Assembly (NCBI GenBank): GCA_009786685.1 | Contig: WQRQ01000007.1 | Coordinates: forward strand, 1 to 49,158 | DNA from: Defluviitaleaceae bacterium | GTDB taxonomy: Bacteria > Bacillota > Clostridia > Lachnospirales > WQUN01 | Length of the DNA: 49,158 nt | Reading direction: 5' to 3' | In this document: piece after piece, positions 8,303-16,761 of the stretch | Layout of the letters: the number at the start of each line of letters is the position of its first letter | Numbering within the stretch: position 1 is the stretch's first letter | Notes under the pieces: generated by a model | What the model saw: the letters and a program-made list of their open reading frames with translations, nothing else | Told to the model about the DNA's origin: nothing | Databases searched by the model: none | Program-made: the position numbers and the translations under genes

Positions 8303-10006
8303 TCACCTTTGCCGATTGCAGTAATTATATATATCTTCTCTGGAGGACATGTTTAATATAACATCTATTTGCTTTTCCAACTCCTGCTTAGAGAGGTTGC
8401 ATATTTCTTTTTTTGCTCGAAGTATCGACTGAGCAGACATGCTAAACTCGTCTAGCCCACACGCCAGCAAAAAGGGTATCATGTTTACATCTCCTGCGCT
8501 TTCTCCGCACATGCCTACCATTATTCCTGCTTTTTTTGCCGATTTTATCACATTGTAAATAGAGCGCATTACCGCAGGTTCATATGTGGAGTATAGATAC
8601 TGTACTTTTTCGTTGCCCCTGTCTACCGCCATCGTGTATTGGGTGAGGTCATTAGTACCTATGCTAAAAAAATCTGCTTCTTTTGCCAGTATATCCGCGA
8701 TTAGGCATGACGCGGGTGTTTCTATCATGATGCCTATCTGTATGTCTTTGTTAAATGGCTTTCCTTCTTTTTCAAGCTCCGTTTTCAACTCGAATATTAT
8801 CGCCTTTGCTTGGCGAAGCTCTGTCACGGTAGATATCATGGGTAGCATTATTTTTATGTTTCCGTATCTGCTCGCACGTAAAAGTGCCCGTAACTGTATG
8901 CTAAACATCTCTTTGTTTCCAAGGCATAGCCGTATCGCTCTGTATCCGAGGAAGGGATTTTCTTCCTTTTTCATATCAAGATACGGCACGTCTTTGTCAC
9001 CGCCTATATCCAGCGTCCTTATTATCACCGGTTTGTCGCCCATGGCTTCTGTCACTTTTTTGTAGACTTCAAATTGAGTGTCTTCGTTTGGTAGGCTGTC
9101 CCTGCCCATAAACAAAAACTCTGTCCTAAAAAGCCCGATACCATCGGCATTATTTTTTATGACCGCCTCTAAATCCTCCGTCCCGCCTATGTTTGCTGCG
9201 ATTTCTACATGTACGCCGTCGAGGGTTATACTTTGGCGGTTTTTGTATACCTCAAGCTCTTTTTTGTAGATGTCATATTCGCTTGCCAGATTTTTATATC
9301 TTGCGAGGTCTGCCTCGGTGGGGTTTATTATCACCTCGCCTGTACTGCCGTCGAGTGCTATGGTGTCGCCTGTTTGTACATTCTTTAACATGCCTTCCAT
9401 GCCAAGGACTGTAGGTAGCTCCATGGCCTTTGCCATTATTGCCATATGACCGGTTATGCCGCCAATTTCTGTTATTACGCCTTTTATTACGGTTTTGTTT
9501 ATGCGACCTGTTTCTGATGGAGTCATGTCACGTGCGATTATTATGCATTCTTGCGATATATCCTCGATACTGTGTCTTTTTTTACCTGTTAGTATCTCCA
9601 GTATGCGAGCCTTTATATCTGCCAAATCATGCGCACGCTCTCTCATATATTCATCCGGCATCGCAGAAAACATAGCTATGACTGACGTAAATGCATTCAC
9701 CACCGCCGCCTCTGCCGTCGCCATGTTATCCTTTATCTCCGCCAGCACACTGTCTTTTACATCGGGGTCGTTTGCCATTATCGCATGAGCCTCTATTATA
9801 GAAGCTTGCTCTACACCGGCATTTTTTTCTACTTGTGCGGCAAGTACAGTCGTATCCTCCACAAATTTTTTTACAGCGTTATTATACCTTTTGACCTCCT
9901 CCTCTGCCGAAAGCACAGAGCGAGCCGCAAACACGGCATCTTCTTTTTTAAGCACAAAAGCCTTAGCTATCACTATGCCATCGCACGCACCTATCCCACG
10001 ATACAT
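8303..10006 (-). CDS. ptsI: PTS Enzyme I (phosphoenolpyruvate-protein phosphotransferase), locus-specific copy
   Basis: 567 residues from ATG 10006, 10 nt after AAAGGG; a GTG three codons upstream lacks spacing. EI takes phosphate from PEP and passes it to HPr. The N-terminal HPr-binding domain is followed by the phospho-His motif GGITGHMAIMAKAMELP (His187 from this start), where typical EIs read GGxTSHxAIxAR, so the flanking residues deviate. The PEP-binding barrel has FRTEFLFM, GTNDLTQYTMAVDRGN and active-site Cys in VGMCGESAGD. The gene starts 14 nt after the regulator's stop, in one operon with it and divergent from the permease genes. It is probably a dedicated second EI rather than the housekeeping one, since it deviates at the active site and lacks the usual ptsH-ptsI pairing. 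Confidence 0.93.
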   Translation of the reverse strand: MYRGIGACDGIVIAKAFVLKKEDAVFAARSVLSAEEEVKRYNNAVKKFVEDTTVLAAQVEKNAGVEQASIIEAHAIMANDPDVKDSVLAEIKDNMATAEAAVVNAFTSVIAMFSAMPDEYMRERAHDLADIKARILEILTGKKRHSIEDISQECIIIARDMTPSETGRINKTVIKGVITEIGGITGHMAIMAKAMELPTVLGMEGMLKNVQTGDTIALDGSTGEVIINPTEADLARYKNLASEYDIYKKELEVYKNRQSITLDGVHVEIAANIGGTEDLEAVIKNNADGIGLFRTEFLFMGRDSLPNEDTQFEVYKKVTEAMGDKPVIIRTLDIGGDKDVPYLDMKKEENPFLGYRAIRLCLGNKEMFSIQLRALLRASRYGNIKIMLPMISTVTELRQAKAIIFELKTELEKEGKPFNKDIQIGIMIETPASCLIADILAKEADFFSIGTNDLTQYTMAVDRGNEKVQYLYSTYEPAVMRSIYNVIKSAKKAGIMVGMCGESAGDVNMIPFLLACGLDEFSMSAQSILRAKKEICNLSKQELEKQIDVILNMSSREDIYNYCNRQR

Positions 10007-10020
10007 AAAAAACACGCCCT

Positions 10021-11928
10021 TTACAAAAAGAATCTGAAAACATCAATCAAATCTCCGTAGCTTGTTGTTTTCATAATATTAGAAAACGCCTGACTATTGG
10101 ACACAATTTCCGTAAGAAATTTAAATATATCCTTAAAAAGTCTGCGGTCTTTTTTGTTTAGCGAAATAAGAAAAAAGATGTTTACTTTGTTATCCCCCCA
10201 AGGTATGGGGGTAGGGTTTATAGAAATTGATATATGCGAGGATAAATCCCTGTCGGTGAGGGTGTGTGCTATGGCTATATTGCCGTATGAGCTGGGGGAT
10301 ATACGCTCGTGGGCGTATATTTCTTTTTTAAAGCTGCTGTGTACGTATTTCTTTTTTATCATGTAGTTGCTCATTGTTTCTATGGCGTCCTCCGGTGTTT
10401 TAAACTCGTGACCAAAAAAGCATAAATCTTCTCGTATAAACACCTCGATTTTAGACAGAATATTGTTTTTACGTTTTAATTGTTTAAAATTTTCTATTTT
10501 GCTCATTATTGCCAGTACATCGGAGTCGTTAAAAAATGGGCTGATTACTATATTTGGCAGGCTCAAATTAGTTAGCTCATAGGTAGATACTATCAGGTCT
10601 ATACTATCTAATTCGACTTGCATTTGGTCGTAGCTTGTGTATACGTTTTGGATAAACAGACTGTCATTAAATTTTTGTGTCAGTTTTTTGTATATGTTTT
10701 TTATAAATTTATGATAGTCGGTGGCAAATATCACGCACGAGAGCTTTTCTTGGTTTACAGTTTGCTCCTCTAACATCACGCCTATATGCAGTGCGATGTA
10801 TGCTATCTCATCTTCCGAGAGGTTGTAGCCTGTCCTTTTTATTATAATGCGAGAAACATATACTGCTATCACATGTAAAAACGGGTGCTCTTTTTTTATG
10901 TTTGTAAACTGTCCATTATCCAGAGTTTTGTTTTTGTCCGCTCGTATCAGCATGTTTTTTAGGTGCATGGCAAAGCGAACCATCAGTTTTTCGCACTTTA
11001 GGTCTATGGAGTATGTTTCGTTTACGGAGTCTATGATTTCCATTACTAATTTTTTTACTTTTTTGCCCACCAGCGGCTCTATGTCCTCAAAGTCCGGCAG
11101 GGCGGATTTTTGGGCGATGGCGCGGGTAGACATTAGTATCGACGCCTCCACTATGCCTCCGGCGGTATAGCTGCCCTCGTAGTGTCTCTTTAAGCTGTAG
11201 GATATGTCTTCTACAATTTTTATCAAATCAGGGTCGGAAAACACCTCGTTGCTCTCAGAGTATGCATTGTGGCTATTGCCATGCTCCATACACACGGCAA
11301 GGTGCAACACATAGTTAAGTAGTGAGTATTCGTCTAAAAAATATTCGTATTTTACAAATACATCTATGACTATCTGCCTTATATCAATGAGGTTTACCGA
11401 CTTAAAAAACTGTTGTATGTTTATGAGCGAAAAATTGGAATGCTCCATCTCATCACGGATGAGGGACAATGCAAACTTTTGCCTATCCTTGTCGCTACCT
11501 ATTACAGATATCTTGCCATTGCGTATTTTAAAATAAAGGCCGTAGTTAGAGAGCTCTTTTTTTAGATTAGGAAGCTCGTTTTTAAATGTCGTAGGAGAGA
11601 TACAAAAATAGTCGGCTAAGTCATCCATATCCGGAGACTGGTTAAAAATTATAAGCTGCTCAAAAATATACTTTCTGCGCTCGGCATAGTTTGTTGGTAT
11701 GACAGAGGTGCTATATGCTAGGTTGAATGACGCTACCTCGTCTTCTTTAAGGTAATACCCCTTTACAGAGGAAATTATTATATTGTTTTCGCTGTTGATT
11801 TTTGCAATAAGATAGCGAACCTTGCGCGGGGTGGTGTTTAGCTTTTGCGCGAGGTCTTTGCATGTTGTCCATGTACTTGTTTCTCTTAGCTGTTTTATGA
11901 GCCCAAGGCATTTTTTATCCTCAGTCAT
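10021..11928 (-). CDS. PRD-containing transcriptional regulator (BglG/LicR/MtlR type) of the PTS operon
   Basis: 635 residues. Two N-terminal DNA-binding helix-turn-helix regions (CKDLAQKLNTTPRKVRYLIA and DDLADYFCISPTTFKNELPN) are followed by PRD1 and PRD2 (the latter in GYNLSEDEIAYIALHIGVML). Then come an EIIB-like and an EIIA(fru/mtl)-like domain. The EIIB-like part reads CVIFATDYHKF where a phospho-Cys loop would be, so that site looks lost. The EIIA part keeps a His in NIAIAH. The family activates PTS operons when its PRD and EII-like domains are suitably phosphorylated. The divergent palindrome at 11998-12043 is its most likely operator. It is co-transcribed with ptsI. Confidence 0.9.
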   Translation of the reverse strand: MTEDKKCLGLIKQLRETSTWTTCKDLAQKLNTTPRKVRYLIAKINSENNIIISSVKGYYLKEDEVASFNLAYSTSVIPTNYAERRKYIFEQLIIFNQSPDMDDLADYFCISPTTFKNELPNLKKELSNYGLYFKIRNGKISVIGSDKDRQKFALSLIRDEMEHSNFSLINIQQFFKSVNLIDIRQIVIDVFVKYEYFLDEYSLLNYVLHLAVCMEHGNSHNAYSESNEVFSDPDLIKIVEDISYSLKRHYEGSYTAGGIVEASILMSTRAIAQKSALPDFEDIEPLVGKKVKKLVMEIIDSVNETYSIDLKCEKLMVRFAMHLKNMLIRADKNKTLDNGQFTNIKKEHPFLHVIAVYVSRIIIKRTGYNLSEDEIAYIALHIGVMLEEQTVNQEKLSCVIFATDYHKFIKNIYKKLTQKFNDSLFIQNVYTSYDQMQVELDSIDLIVSTYELTNLSLPNIVISPFFNDSDVLAIMSKIENFKQLKRKNNILSKIEVFIREDLCFFGHEFKTPEDAIETMSNYMIKKKYVHSSFKKEIYAHERISPSSYGNIAIAHTLTDRDLSSHISISINPTPIPWGDNKVNIFFLISLNKKDRRLFKDIFKFLTEIVSNSQAFSNIMKTTSYGDLIDVFRFFL

Positions 11929-11997
11929 GTTATAGCCGCCTCACCTATCCTATAGGGTATAAACCTTCAACAACATTATAATGTAAAAAGACTGCAA

Positions 11998-12043
11998 AAA
12001 AATACTGTATTTTGTTATACCCGTGACAAAATACAGTATTTTT
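11998..12043. promoter_or_regulatory. 18-bp perfect palindrome in the divergent PTS promoter region
   Basis: AAAAATACTGTATTTTGT (11998-12015) and its exact complement ACAAAATACAGTATTTTT (12026-12043) flank 10 nt. Each arm also contains a nearly self-complementary AAATACTGTATTT, so two dimer sites could be present. It lies between the divergent regulator and IIA starts, the expected place for the PRD regulator's operator. It could also form an RNA hairpin. No clear -35/-10 pair is visible beside it, as expected for an activator-dependent promoter. Confidence 0.7.
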
Positions 12044-12112
12044 ATATTTTGCGATACGGTATACACTTCCCTCACAAAATTAACACAATAAAACAGGAGG
12101 GAGGTCTTGGTC

Positions 12113-12424
12113 ATGCATTCTAACTTGGAGGAAACTGTTGTAACTATGATAGCAAACGCAGGTGACAGCAGAAGTTCATCTATTGAGGCTATCGAGTATG
12201 CCAAGGGAGGGGACTTTTTAAAGGCAAGAGATAGCCTCGACCATAGCGAAGAAGCTCTGCAAAAAGCTCACAAGGCTCATACGCAGCTTTTGGCACAAGA
12301 AGCAAAAGAAGGGTTGGAGCTTTCGTTTTTGATAGTACACGCCACAAACCATGTATCAATTGCAGATGTATCTAAGCATTTTGCAACAGAGCTTGTTTTT
12401 CTCTATGAAAAAATAATGACTTAA
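12113..12424 (+). CDS. PTS lactose/cellobiose-family IIA component
   Basis: 103 residues starting 8 nt after GGAGG. The all-helical IIA(Lac/Cel) fold is evident: SSSIEAIEYAKGGDFLKARD, SEEALQKAHKAHTQLLAQEA, then the active-site helix LSFLIVHATNHVSIADVS. The phospho-accepting His is His76. The family usually reads HAQDH here, its Asp binding the metal at the trimer centre; this protein has HATNH, so both Gln and Asp are replaced. It takes phosphate from HPr and gives it to IIB. First gene of the operon, with IIB 15 nt downstream. Confidence 0.92.
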   Translation: MHSNLEETVVTMIANAGDSRSSSIEAIEYAKGGDFLKARDSLDHSEEALQKAHKAHTQLLAQEAKEGLELSFLIVHATNHVSIADVSKHFATELVFLYEKIMT

Positions 12425-12439
12425 AAGGAGGGGTAAAAA

Positions 12440-12754
12440 ATGCTAAACATAGTTTTACTGTGTCAATACGGTGCAAGTACGGGTATGCTCGTAGACAAAA
12501 TTATGGAGGCGGCAAAAGCAAAAAACATCGAGGTAATAGTAAATGCCTACCCCGTGGGGGAGGTAGCAAAGGTAATAGATGGTGCGGACATTATCCTGCT
12601 GGGCCCTCAGGTAAGGTTTAAGCTAAACTCCTTAAAAAAAGACTACGAAAGCAAAAACGTACCCATGATTACCATAGAGCCTACAGATTACGGCAGGCTA
12701 AATGGTGAAAACATCTTAAACTCAATACTTTCGCACCTAGAAGCTATTAAATGA
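12440..12754 (+). CDS. PTS lactose/cellobiose-family IIB component
   Basis: 104 residues behind AAAGGAGGGG. It has the IIB(Cel) P-loop-like active site LLCQYGASTGML with phospho-Cys8, followed by an alternating beta-alpha pattern including DIILLGPQVRFKLNSLKKDY and a final helix. It receives phosphate from IIA and passes it to the sugar during transport through IIC. Length and motif are normal for the family. It sits between IIA and IIC with short gaps, as in cellobiose/chitobiose PTS operons. Confidence 0.95.
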   Translation: MLNIVLLCQYGASTGMLVDKIMEAAKAKNIEVIVNAYPVGEVAKVIDGADIILLGPQVRFKLNSLKKDYESKNVPMITIEPTDYGRLNGENILNSILSHLEAIK

Positions 12755-12775
12755 CAGTAAAATAAAGGAGGGAAT

Positions 12776-14101
12776 ATGATGAGTTCTCAAACAGACACTA
12801 ATCAATCAAAATTTGGCGCAAAGCTGGAGGCCATGACCGAAAAGATAACGACAGGCATTATGCCTTTTGCAGAAAAGATGCAGTCGTACAGCTTTATCGG
12901 CGCACTTAGTGAGACATTTATGATTCTTATGCCAATATTTATCATAGGCTCATTTGCCGTTTTGCTTGCGTTTGTAGACATAGGGCCGTGGCAGGCGATT
13001 ATGGCAGAGGTTCCTGCCGTACGTCGTACATTCCAGTTTATGCAGTTTACTACCCTTAGTCTCATTGCGTTTTATGTACTGCTTATACTTCCTTATCGAT
13101 ACGCCTCGCGGCTTGGCATGAAAGAGGCATTAGCTGTCATGCCTATTACCGTGGCTTCTTTCCTCGCAATTACACCTACAGAGCTTTATTCTGCTATCCC
13201 CGCAGGTTGGCTCGGTCACCAAGGGCTACTTACCGCAGTCCTCATGTCCTTTTTAGTAGTACGCGTTACAAAGTTTTTCTTGGACAAAAGAATTTGTATC
13301 AGAATGCCCGCCGGTGTGCCAAAATTTGTAGAAGATGGATTTTCTGTAATGGTTCCCGGCGTTGTGCTTGTGGGTGTTTTTGCAGTCATAAACCATCTGT
13401 TTGCACAAACAGAGCTTGAAACTGCGCATAATATTATTTATAGGGCATTACAGATTCCTTTGCAGCGTGTAGGTCTTTCGTTATTTGGGCTTACTCTTAC
13501 CCAGACACTCTCTACCCTATTTATGTTTGTGGGGCTACATGCGTCTACCATCGTAGGCTTTACACACCCGATACAGCAAGCCGCAGGGCTGGAAAATCTC
13601 GAAGCATGGCAGGCAGGCTTACCCTTGCCTAACGTAGCCGCATGGGGCATTAGCGGATTTATGAGCATAGGCGCGGGCGGCAACATGCTCTCTGCTACTC
13701 TGTCTGTACTCCTCTTCTCTAGGAGCAAGAGATTTAAGTCTATAGGTAAGGTAGCTATCGTACCCGGTATATTTGGCATTGGCGAGCCCATGCTTTTTGG
13801 ACTGCCGGTAATGCTTAACCCGTTACTGTTTATCCCATTCATTTTTGTTACATTCTTTAACACTATAGTCGCGTATCTCATCATCTCTGTGGGACTCGTG
13901 GGCAGATTTACGGGAGTAATGCTACCGTGGACCACGCCGCCTATTATTAACGTGTTCCTGTCGAGTAGTACGCCTGTACGTGCTGTTATCGCACAGCTCA
14001 TTATCATCGCGATAAACCTAATGATATGGTATCCGTTTATACGCTCCGCAGACAAAGTCGCACTCAAGGAAGAAGAAGCTCTCGTAGCGGCGGGCGCGTA
14101 A
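12776..14101 (+). CDS. PTS cellobiose-type permease IIC component
   Basis: 441 residues with about ten hydrophobic segments and a short charged N-terminus. The EIIC signature GIGEPMLFGLPVMLNPLLFI (residues ~327-346) is intact, with the conserved Glu-Pro near the sugar-binding site. HASTIVGFTHP and GAGGNMLSATLSVLLFSRSK also match the lactose/cellobiose family. It forms the membrane channel that takes up a beta-linked disaccharide or aryl-beta-glucoside with phosphorylation. GGAGGGAAT precedes the start. Substrate identity cannot be read from the sequence; the downstream GH1 gene supports a beta-glucoside. Confidence 0.95.
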   Translation: MMSSQTDTNQSKFGAKLEAMTEKITTGIMPFAEKMQSYSFIGALSETFMILMPIFIIGSFAVLLAFVDIGPWQAIMAEVPAVRRTFQFMQFTTLSLIAFYVLLILPYRYASRLGMKEALAVMPITVASFLAITPTELYSAIPAGWLGHQGLLTAVLMSFLVVRVTKFFLDKRICIRMPAGVPKFVEDGFSVMVPGVVLVGVFAVINHLFAQTELETAHNIIYRALQIPLQRVGLSLFGLTLTQTLSTLFMFVGLHASTIVGFTHPIQQAAGLENLEAWQAGLPLPNVAAWGISGFMSIGAGGNMLSATLSVLLFSRSKRFKSIGKVAIVPGIFGIGEPMLFGLPVMLNPLLFIPFIFVTFFNTIVAYLIISVGLVGRFTGVMLPWTTPPIINVFLSSSTPVRAVIAQLIIIAINLMIWYPFIRSADKVALKEEEALVAAGA

Positions 14102-14122
14102 ATTGCAACACAGGAGGTAGCC

Positions 14123-15997
14123 ATGTATATCCACCCTAAATACCCCAGCTTGTTTTCTCCCTTAAAAATCAACAAGCTTGTGCTAAAAAACCGCATTTTT
14201 TACGCACCTGTAGAGGCGTACTATGACAGGGCTCTCTCCGGCTGTGCGGTGATGATGAGGGGGACGAGCGGCACGCTAAACGACCCAAAATGCAGGCTAA
14301 CTCCCGGACCATGGCTTTTTGCAGAAACAGAGCTGCCCCGCATAAAAAAAGAACTTATGATATTAAAACGTGCAGGGGCACTTACCTCATTAGAAATCTG
14401 CCACGCGGGGATGTTTGCACACATTCCCGCAGGAGATTTCGCTATCGGGCCGAGCGATACAGTCAGAGACGACGGTGTCGAAGTAAAGGGCATGGACGCA
14501 CAAATGATACAGCATGTGCTGGACAAATTTGTAGAAACAGCTGTATGTGCAAAAAAAATAGGATACGATATGATAATGTTGCATTTTGCCCATGGGTGGC
14601 TTCCTTCACAGTTTTTTTCTACGACGATAAACAAGCGCGAAGACAAATATGGCGGCAGCTACGAAAACCGTTTTAGATTTCCAAAGATGATACTGCAAGC
14701 TGTGCGTGACGCATTGGGTGCAGATTATCCCATAGACATGCGTATAAGCGCGTATGAAAACTACGACGGCGCGGCTCCACATGCAGAAATAATTAGTTTT
14801 ATCAGTGAGGTCTCAAAAAAAGGGCTTATAGATGCGGTTAATGTTTCATATGGCAGTGTTTTGTCTGAGGGCAAGTTGGAGGGTACTCCTTTTTGTCCAA
14901 ATATGTACATCGCAGACTATGCGGAAAAAATAAAAAAATCCGTGAGCATACCTGTGATAGTAGTGGGCAAAATAATGACTCCACAAGAAGCAGAAGAAGT
15001 GATTTTTAACAAAAAAGCAGACGCTGTAGTAATAGCGCGAGCAAGCATAGCAGACCCATGGTGGGCAAAAAAAGCCTTTGAGTGCCGAGCAGAAGATATC
15101 GTACCATGTATAGAGTGTGGTAAATGCTTTGACAAGAGATGTGCAGTGCAGCTACGCAACTACCTTGAGGATATGGTTCCAAACGAGCTGCAAAAAGCAC
15201 AAACGCAAAAAAAGGTAGTAGTTTGCGGCGGAGGGCCTGCCGGTATGAAAGCTGCGGTTACTGCGGCACAAAGAGGGCATGACGTTACCCTTTTTGAAAA
15301 ATCTCCCGCCTTGGGCGGACTAACAAAGGCCGCAGACCACGAGCCGCACAAAGCAGGTCTGCTTCGTTACAAAGAATATTTAATTACCCAACTCAAAAAA
15401 AGCAGCGTTAAAATTTTACTAAACACAGACGCAACACCACAAGTCGTGGCTGCTGAAAAGCCCGACCTGCTAATCCTAGCGATGGGAGCGTCACCCATAG
15501 CCCCCTGCATAAACGGGACAGAAAACGCAGTACAAATAATGGACGTATACGCCCGCACAAAGACCGTAGGAAAAAAAGTAGCTATTATCGGAGGAGGGCT
15601 TACAGGCAGTGAGCTCGCCATAGCCCTGACTATCAAAGGGCATATCGTAACAATAATAGAAAAAACAAAAGAGATAGGTGGGGAGTATGAAAAAGTAACA
15701 TATCCTGCATACACACCTTACCAAATCCTATCAAAATTGCAAAATGTAACGCTACTTCAAAATACCGACTGTCTGGAAATAAAAAAAGACGGTTTAGTGA
15801 TATCCACCCCCGATGCAGGGATAAAAGAGATAAAAGCGGACACAGTAATACTCTCCGTAGGCTTTAAAAGCAATAATGATAACCTGTATAACTACTACGG
15901 CATAACACCTCACACAACGGTAATCGGTGATTTGCGCAGGCCTGCGACGATACGAGAATGCACAGAAGAAGGATACTTTGCTTCTTCTGATATATAA
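14123..15997 (+). CDS. NADH:flavin oxidoreductase/2-enoate reductase-like enzyme, copy 1
   Basis: 624 residues with the architecture of 2-enoate and 2,4-dienoyl-CoA reductases and bile-acid BaiCD/BaiH: an FMN TIM barrel (~1-325), a 4Fe-4S segment, and FAD/NAD(P) Rossmann domains (GGGPAG at 369-374 and GGGLTG near 490). The barrel has YGGSYENRFRF. The usual catalytic HGAHGY region reads HFAHGWLP (154-161), so the proton-donor Tyr is Trp. The cluster cysteines are 329, 332, 335 and 340 (CxxCxxCx4C), tighter than the usual last gap of about 11. It probably reduces an activated C=C bond. GGAGG precedes the start; it lies 21 nt after IIC in the same operon. Confidence 0.9.
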   Translation: MYIHPKYPSLFSPLKINKLVLKNRIFYAPVEAYYDRALSGCAVMMRGTSGTLNDPKCRLTPGPWLFAETELPRIKKELMILKRAGALTSLEICHAGMFAHIPAGDFAIGPSDTVRDDGVEVKGMDAQMIQHVLDKFVETAVCAKKIGYDMIMLHFAHGWLPSQFFSTTINKREDKYGGSYENRFRFPKMILQAVRDALGADYPIDMRISAYENYDGAAPHAEIISFISEVSKKGLIDAVNVSYGSVLSEGKLEGTPFCPNMYIADYAEKIKKSVSIPVIVVGKIMTPQEAEEVIFNKKADAVVIARASIADPWWAKKAFECRAEDIVPCIECGKCFDKRCAVQLRNYLEDMVPNELQKAQTQKKVVVCGGGPAGMKAAVTAAQRGHDVTLFEKSPALGGLTKAADHEPHKAGLLRYKEYLITQLKKSSVKILLNTDATPQVVAAEKPDLLILAMGASPIAPCINGTENAVQIMDVYARTKTVGKKVAIIGGGLTGSELAIALTIKGHIVTIIEKTKEIGGEYEKVTYPAYTPYQILSKLQNVTLLQNTDCLEIKKDGLVISTPDAGIKEIKADTVILSVGFKSNNDNLYNYYGITPHTTVIGDLRRPATIRECTEEGYFASSDI

Positions 15998-16020
15998 ATT
16001 AGCAGATAGGAGTTGGTAAT

Positions 16021-16242
16021 ATGATTAGAGTTTCTTCGTCAAGGATTAAAGATATCCTTGCAGAAGCAGATGGGCTGGTACTCGGTGATGTGACATATAC
16101 CCTGCACAGCGGTCCCAAAGGAATAGCCGCTACCCTAAAAACAAATGCGGATGACAACGACGCGGCGATGGCCACACTAAAAAAATATCTCAAAGAAAAA
16201 TTTCCTGCATTAATAATATATTTTGAGCCGGAAGGAGCTTGA
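16021..16242 (+). CDS. Small uncharacterised protein of the PTS operon
   Basis: 73 residues behind ATAGGAGTT. It begins MIRVSSSRIKDILAEADGLV, continues GDVTYTLHSGPKGIAATLKT, then has an acidic loop (DDNDAA) and a helix LKKYLKEKFPALIIYFEPE. The pattern beta-alpha-beta-beta-alpha-beta suggests a small compact domain, not a membrane protein. I recognise no family. Its place between two enoate-reductase-like genes, with the next start 4 nt after its stop, makes a role in that reaction or in PTS control plausible but unproven. Confidence 0.75.
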   Translation: MIRVSSSRIKDILAEADGLVLGDVTYTLHSGPKGIAATLKTNADDNDAAMATLKKYLKEKFPALIIYFEPEGA

Positions 16243-16246
16243 TAAC

Positions 16247-16444
16247 ATGGCAAACGATTATAATAACTCAGGAGAAAAAAACTATCGGATAAGCGTAGTA
16301 ATAGTGAGCTTTTTGCTCCCCATCGTAGGTATATTTATGTGCATTAGTAACTGGAAAGAAAATTTTTACGCGGCAAAAATTTATGGGTTTTCTGCCGTGG
16401 CAGGATTTGTTATGAACTTTATTTTTGCACCGATGGTGTTTTAG
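16247..16444 (+). CDS. Small two-helix membrane protein of the PTS operon
   Basis: 65 residues from ATG 16247, 9 nt after GGAAGGAG; the frame is open further upstream but overlaps the previous gene. A short polar N-terminus is followed by a hydrophobic segment (VVIVSFLLPIVGIFMCISNW) and a second one (IYGFSAVAGFVMNFIFAPMV), forming a hairpin in the membrane. No family is recognised. It may be a small partner of the IIC permease or an unrelated membrane anchor. Confidence 0.75.
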   Translation: MANDYNNSGEKNYRISVVIVSFLLPIVGIFMCISNWKENFYAAKIYGFSAVAGFVMNFIFAPMVF

Positions 16445-16467
16445 AGCAAGCTTGAGGAGGAGATGTC

Positions 16468-16749
16468 ATGTATAAAAAAAGAGTAACGGTGATAAACAAA
16501 ACAGGTCTGCACGCTCGCCCTGCCGCCGCCTTTGTAACAGAAGCGAGCAAATTTGACAGTGATATCACCATAGAGAAATTAAGCGACACGGAAAAAAGTG
16601 ACCCTGTAAACGCAAAGGCCATTATTAAGCTGCTTTCCCTGCTAATATCCAAGGGGGACGAGATAGAAATAACAGCCACAGGCGATGACGAAAACGCAGC
16701 GGTAGACACCCTGGTAGAGCTAATAGAATCCGGCTGTAAAGAAACATAG
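16468..16749 (+). CDS. ptsH: HPr-family phosphocarrier lacking the regulatory serine
   Basis: 93 residues behind GAGGAGG. His15 in NKTGLHARPAAAFV is the PEP-dependent site and is intact. Where HPr normally has AKS(46), the HPr-kinase site, this protein reads AKA at 50-51 (VNAKAIIKLLSLLISKGDEI), after a small insertion near residues 40-46. It should still carry phosphate from EI to IIA but not be phosphorylated by HPrK or act as a CcpA co-repressor. It is inside the operon, not next to ptsI, and is probably the dedicated partner of the divergent EI. Confidence 0.93.
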   Translation: MYKKRVTVINKTGLHARPAAAFVTEASKFDSDITIEKLSDTEKSDPVNAKAIIKLLSLLISKGDEIEITATGDDENAAVDTLVELIESGCKET

Positions 16750-16761
16750 GAGGTGCAAGGC

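Noticed and set aside
12049-12065. TTGCGA and TATACA as a promoter for the PTS operon
   Set aside because: The spacing between them is only 5 nt; no other convincing -35/-10 pair was found there.
14221-15714. Minus-strand frames inside reductase copy 1
   Set aside because: Antisense to a well-supported gene, with no start signals or recognised motifs.
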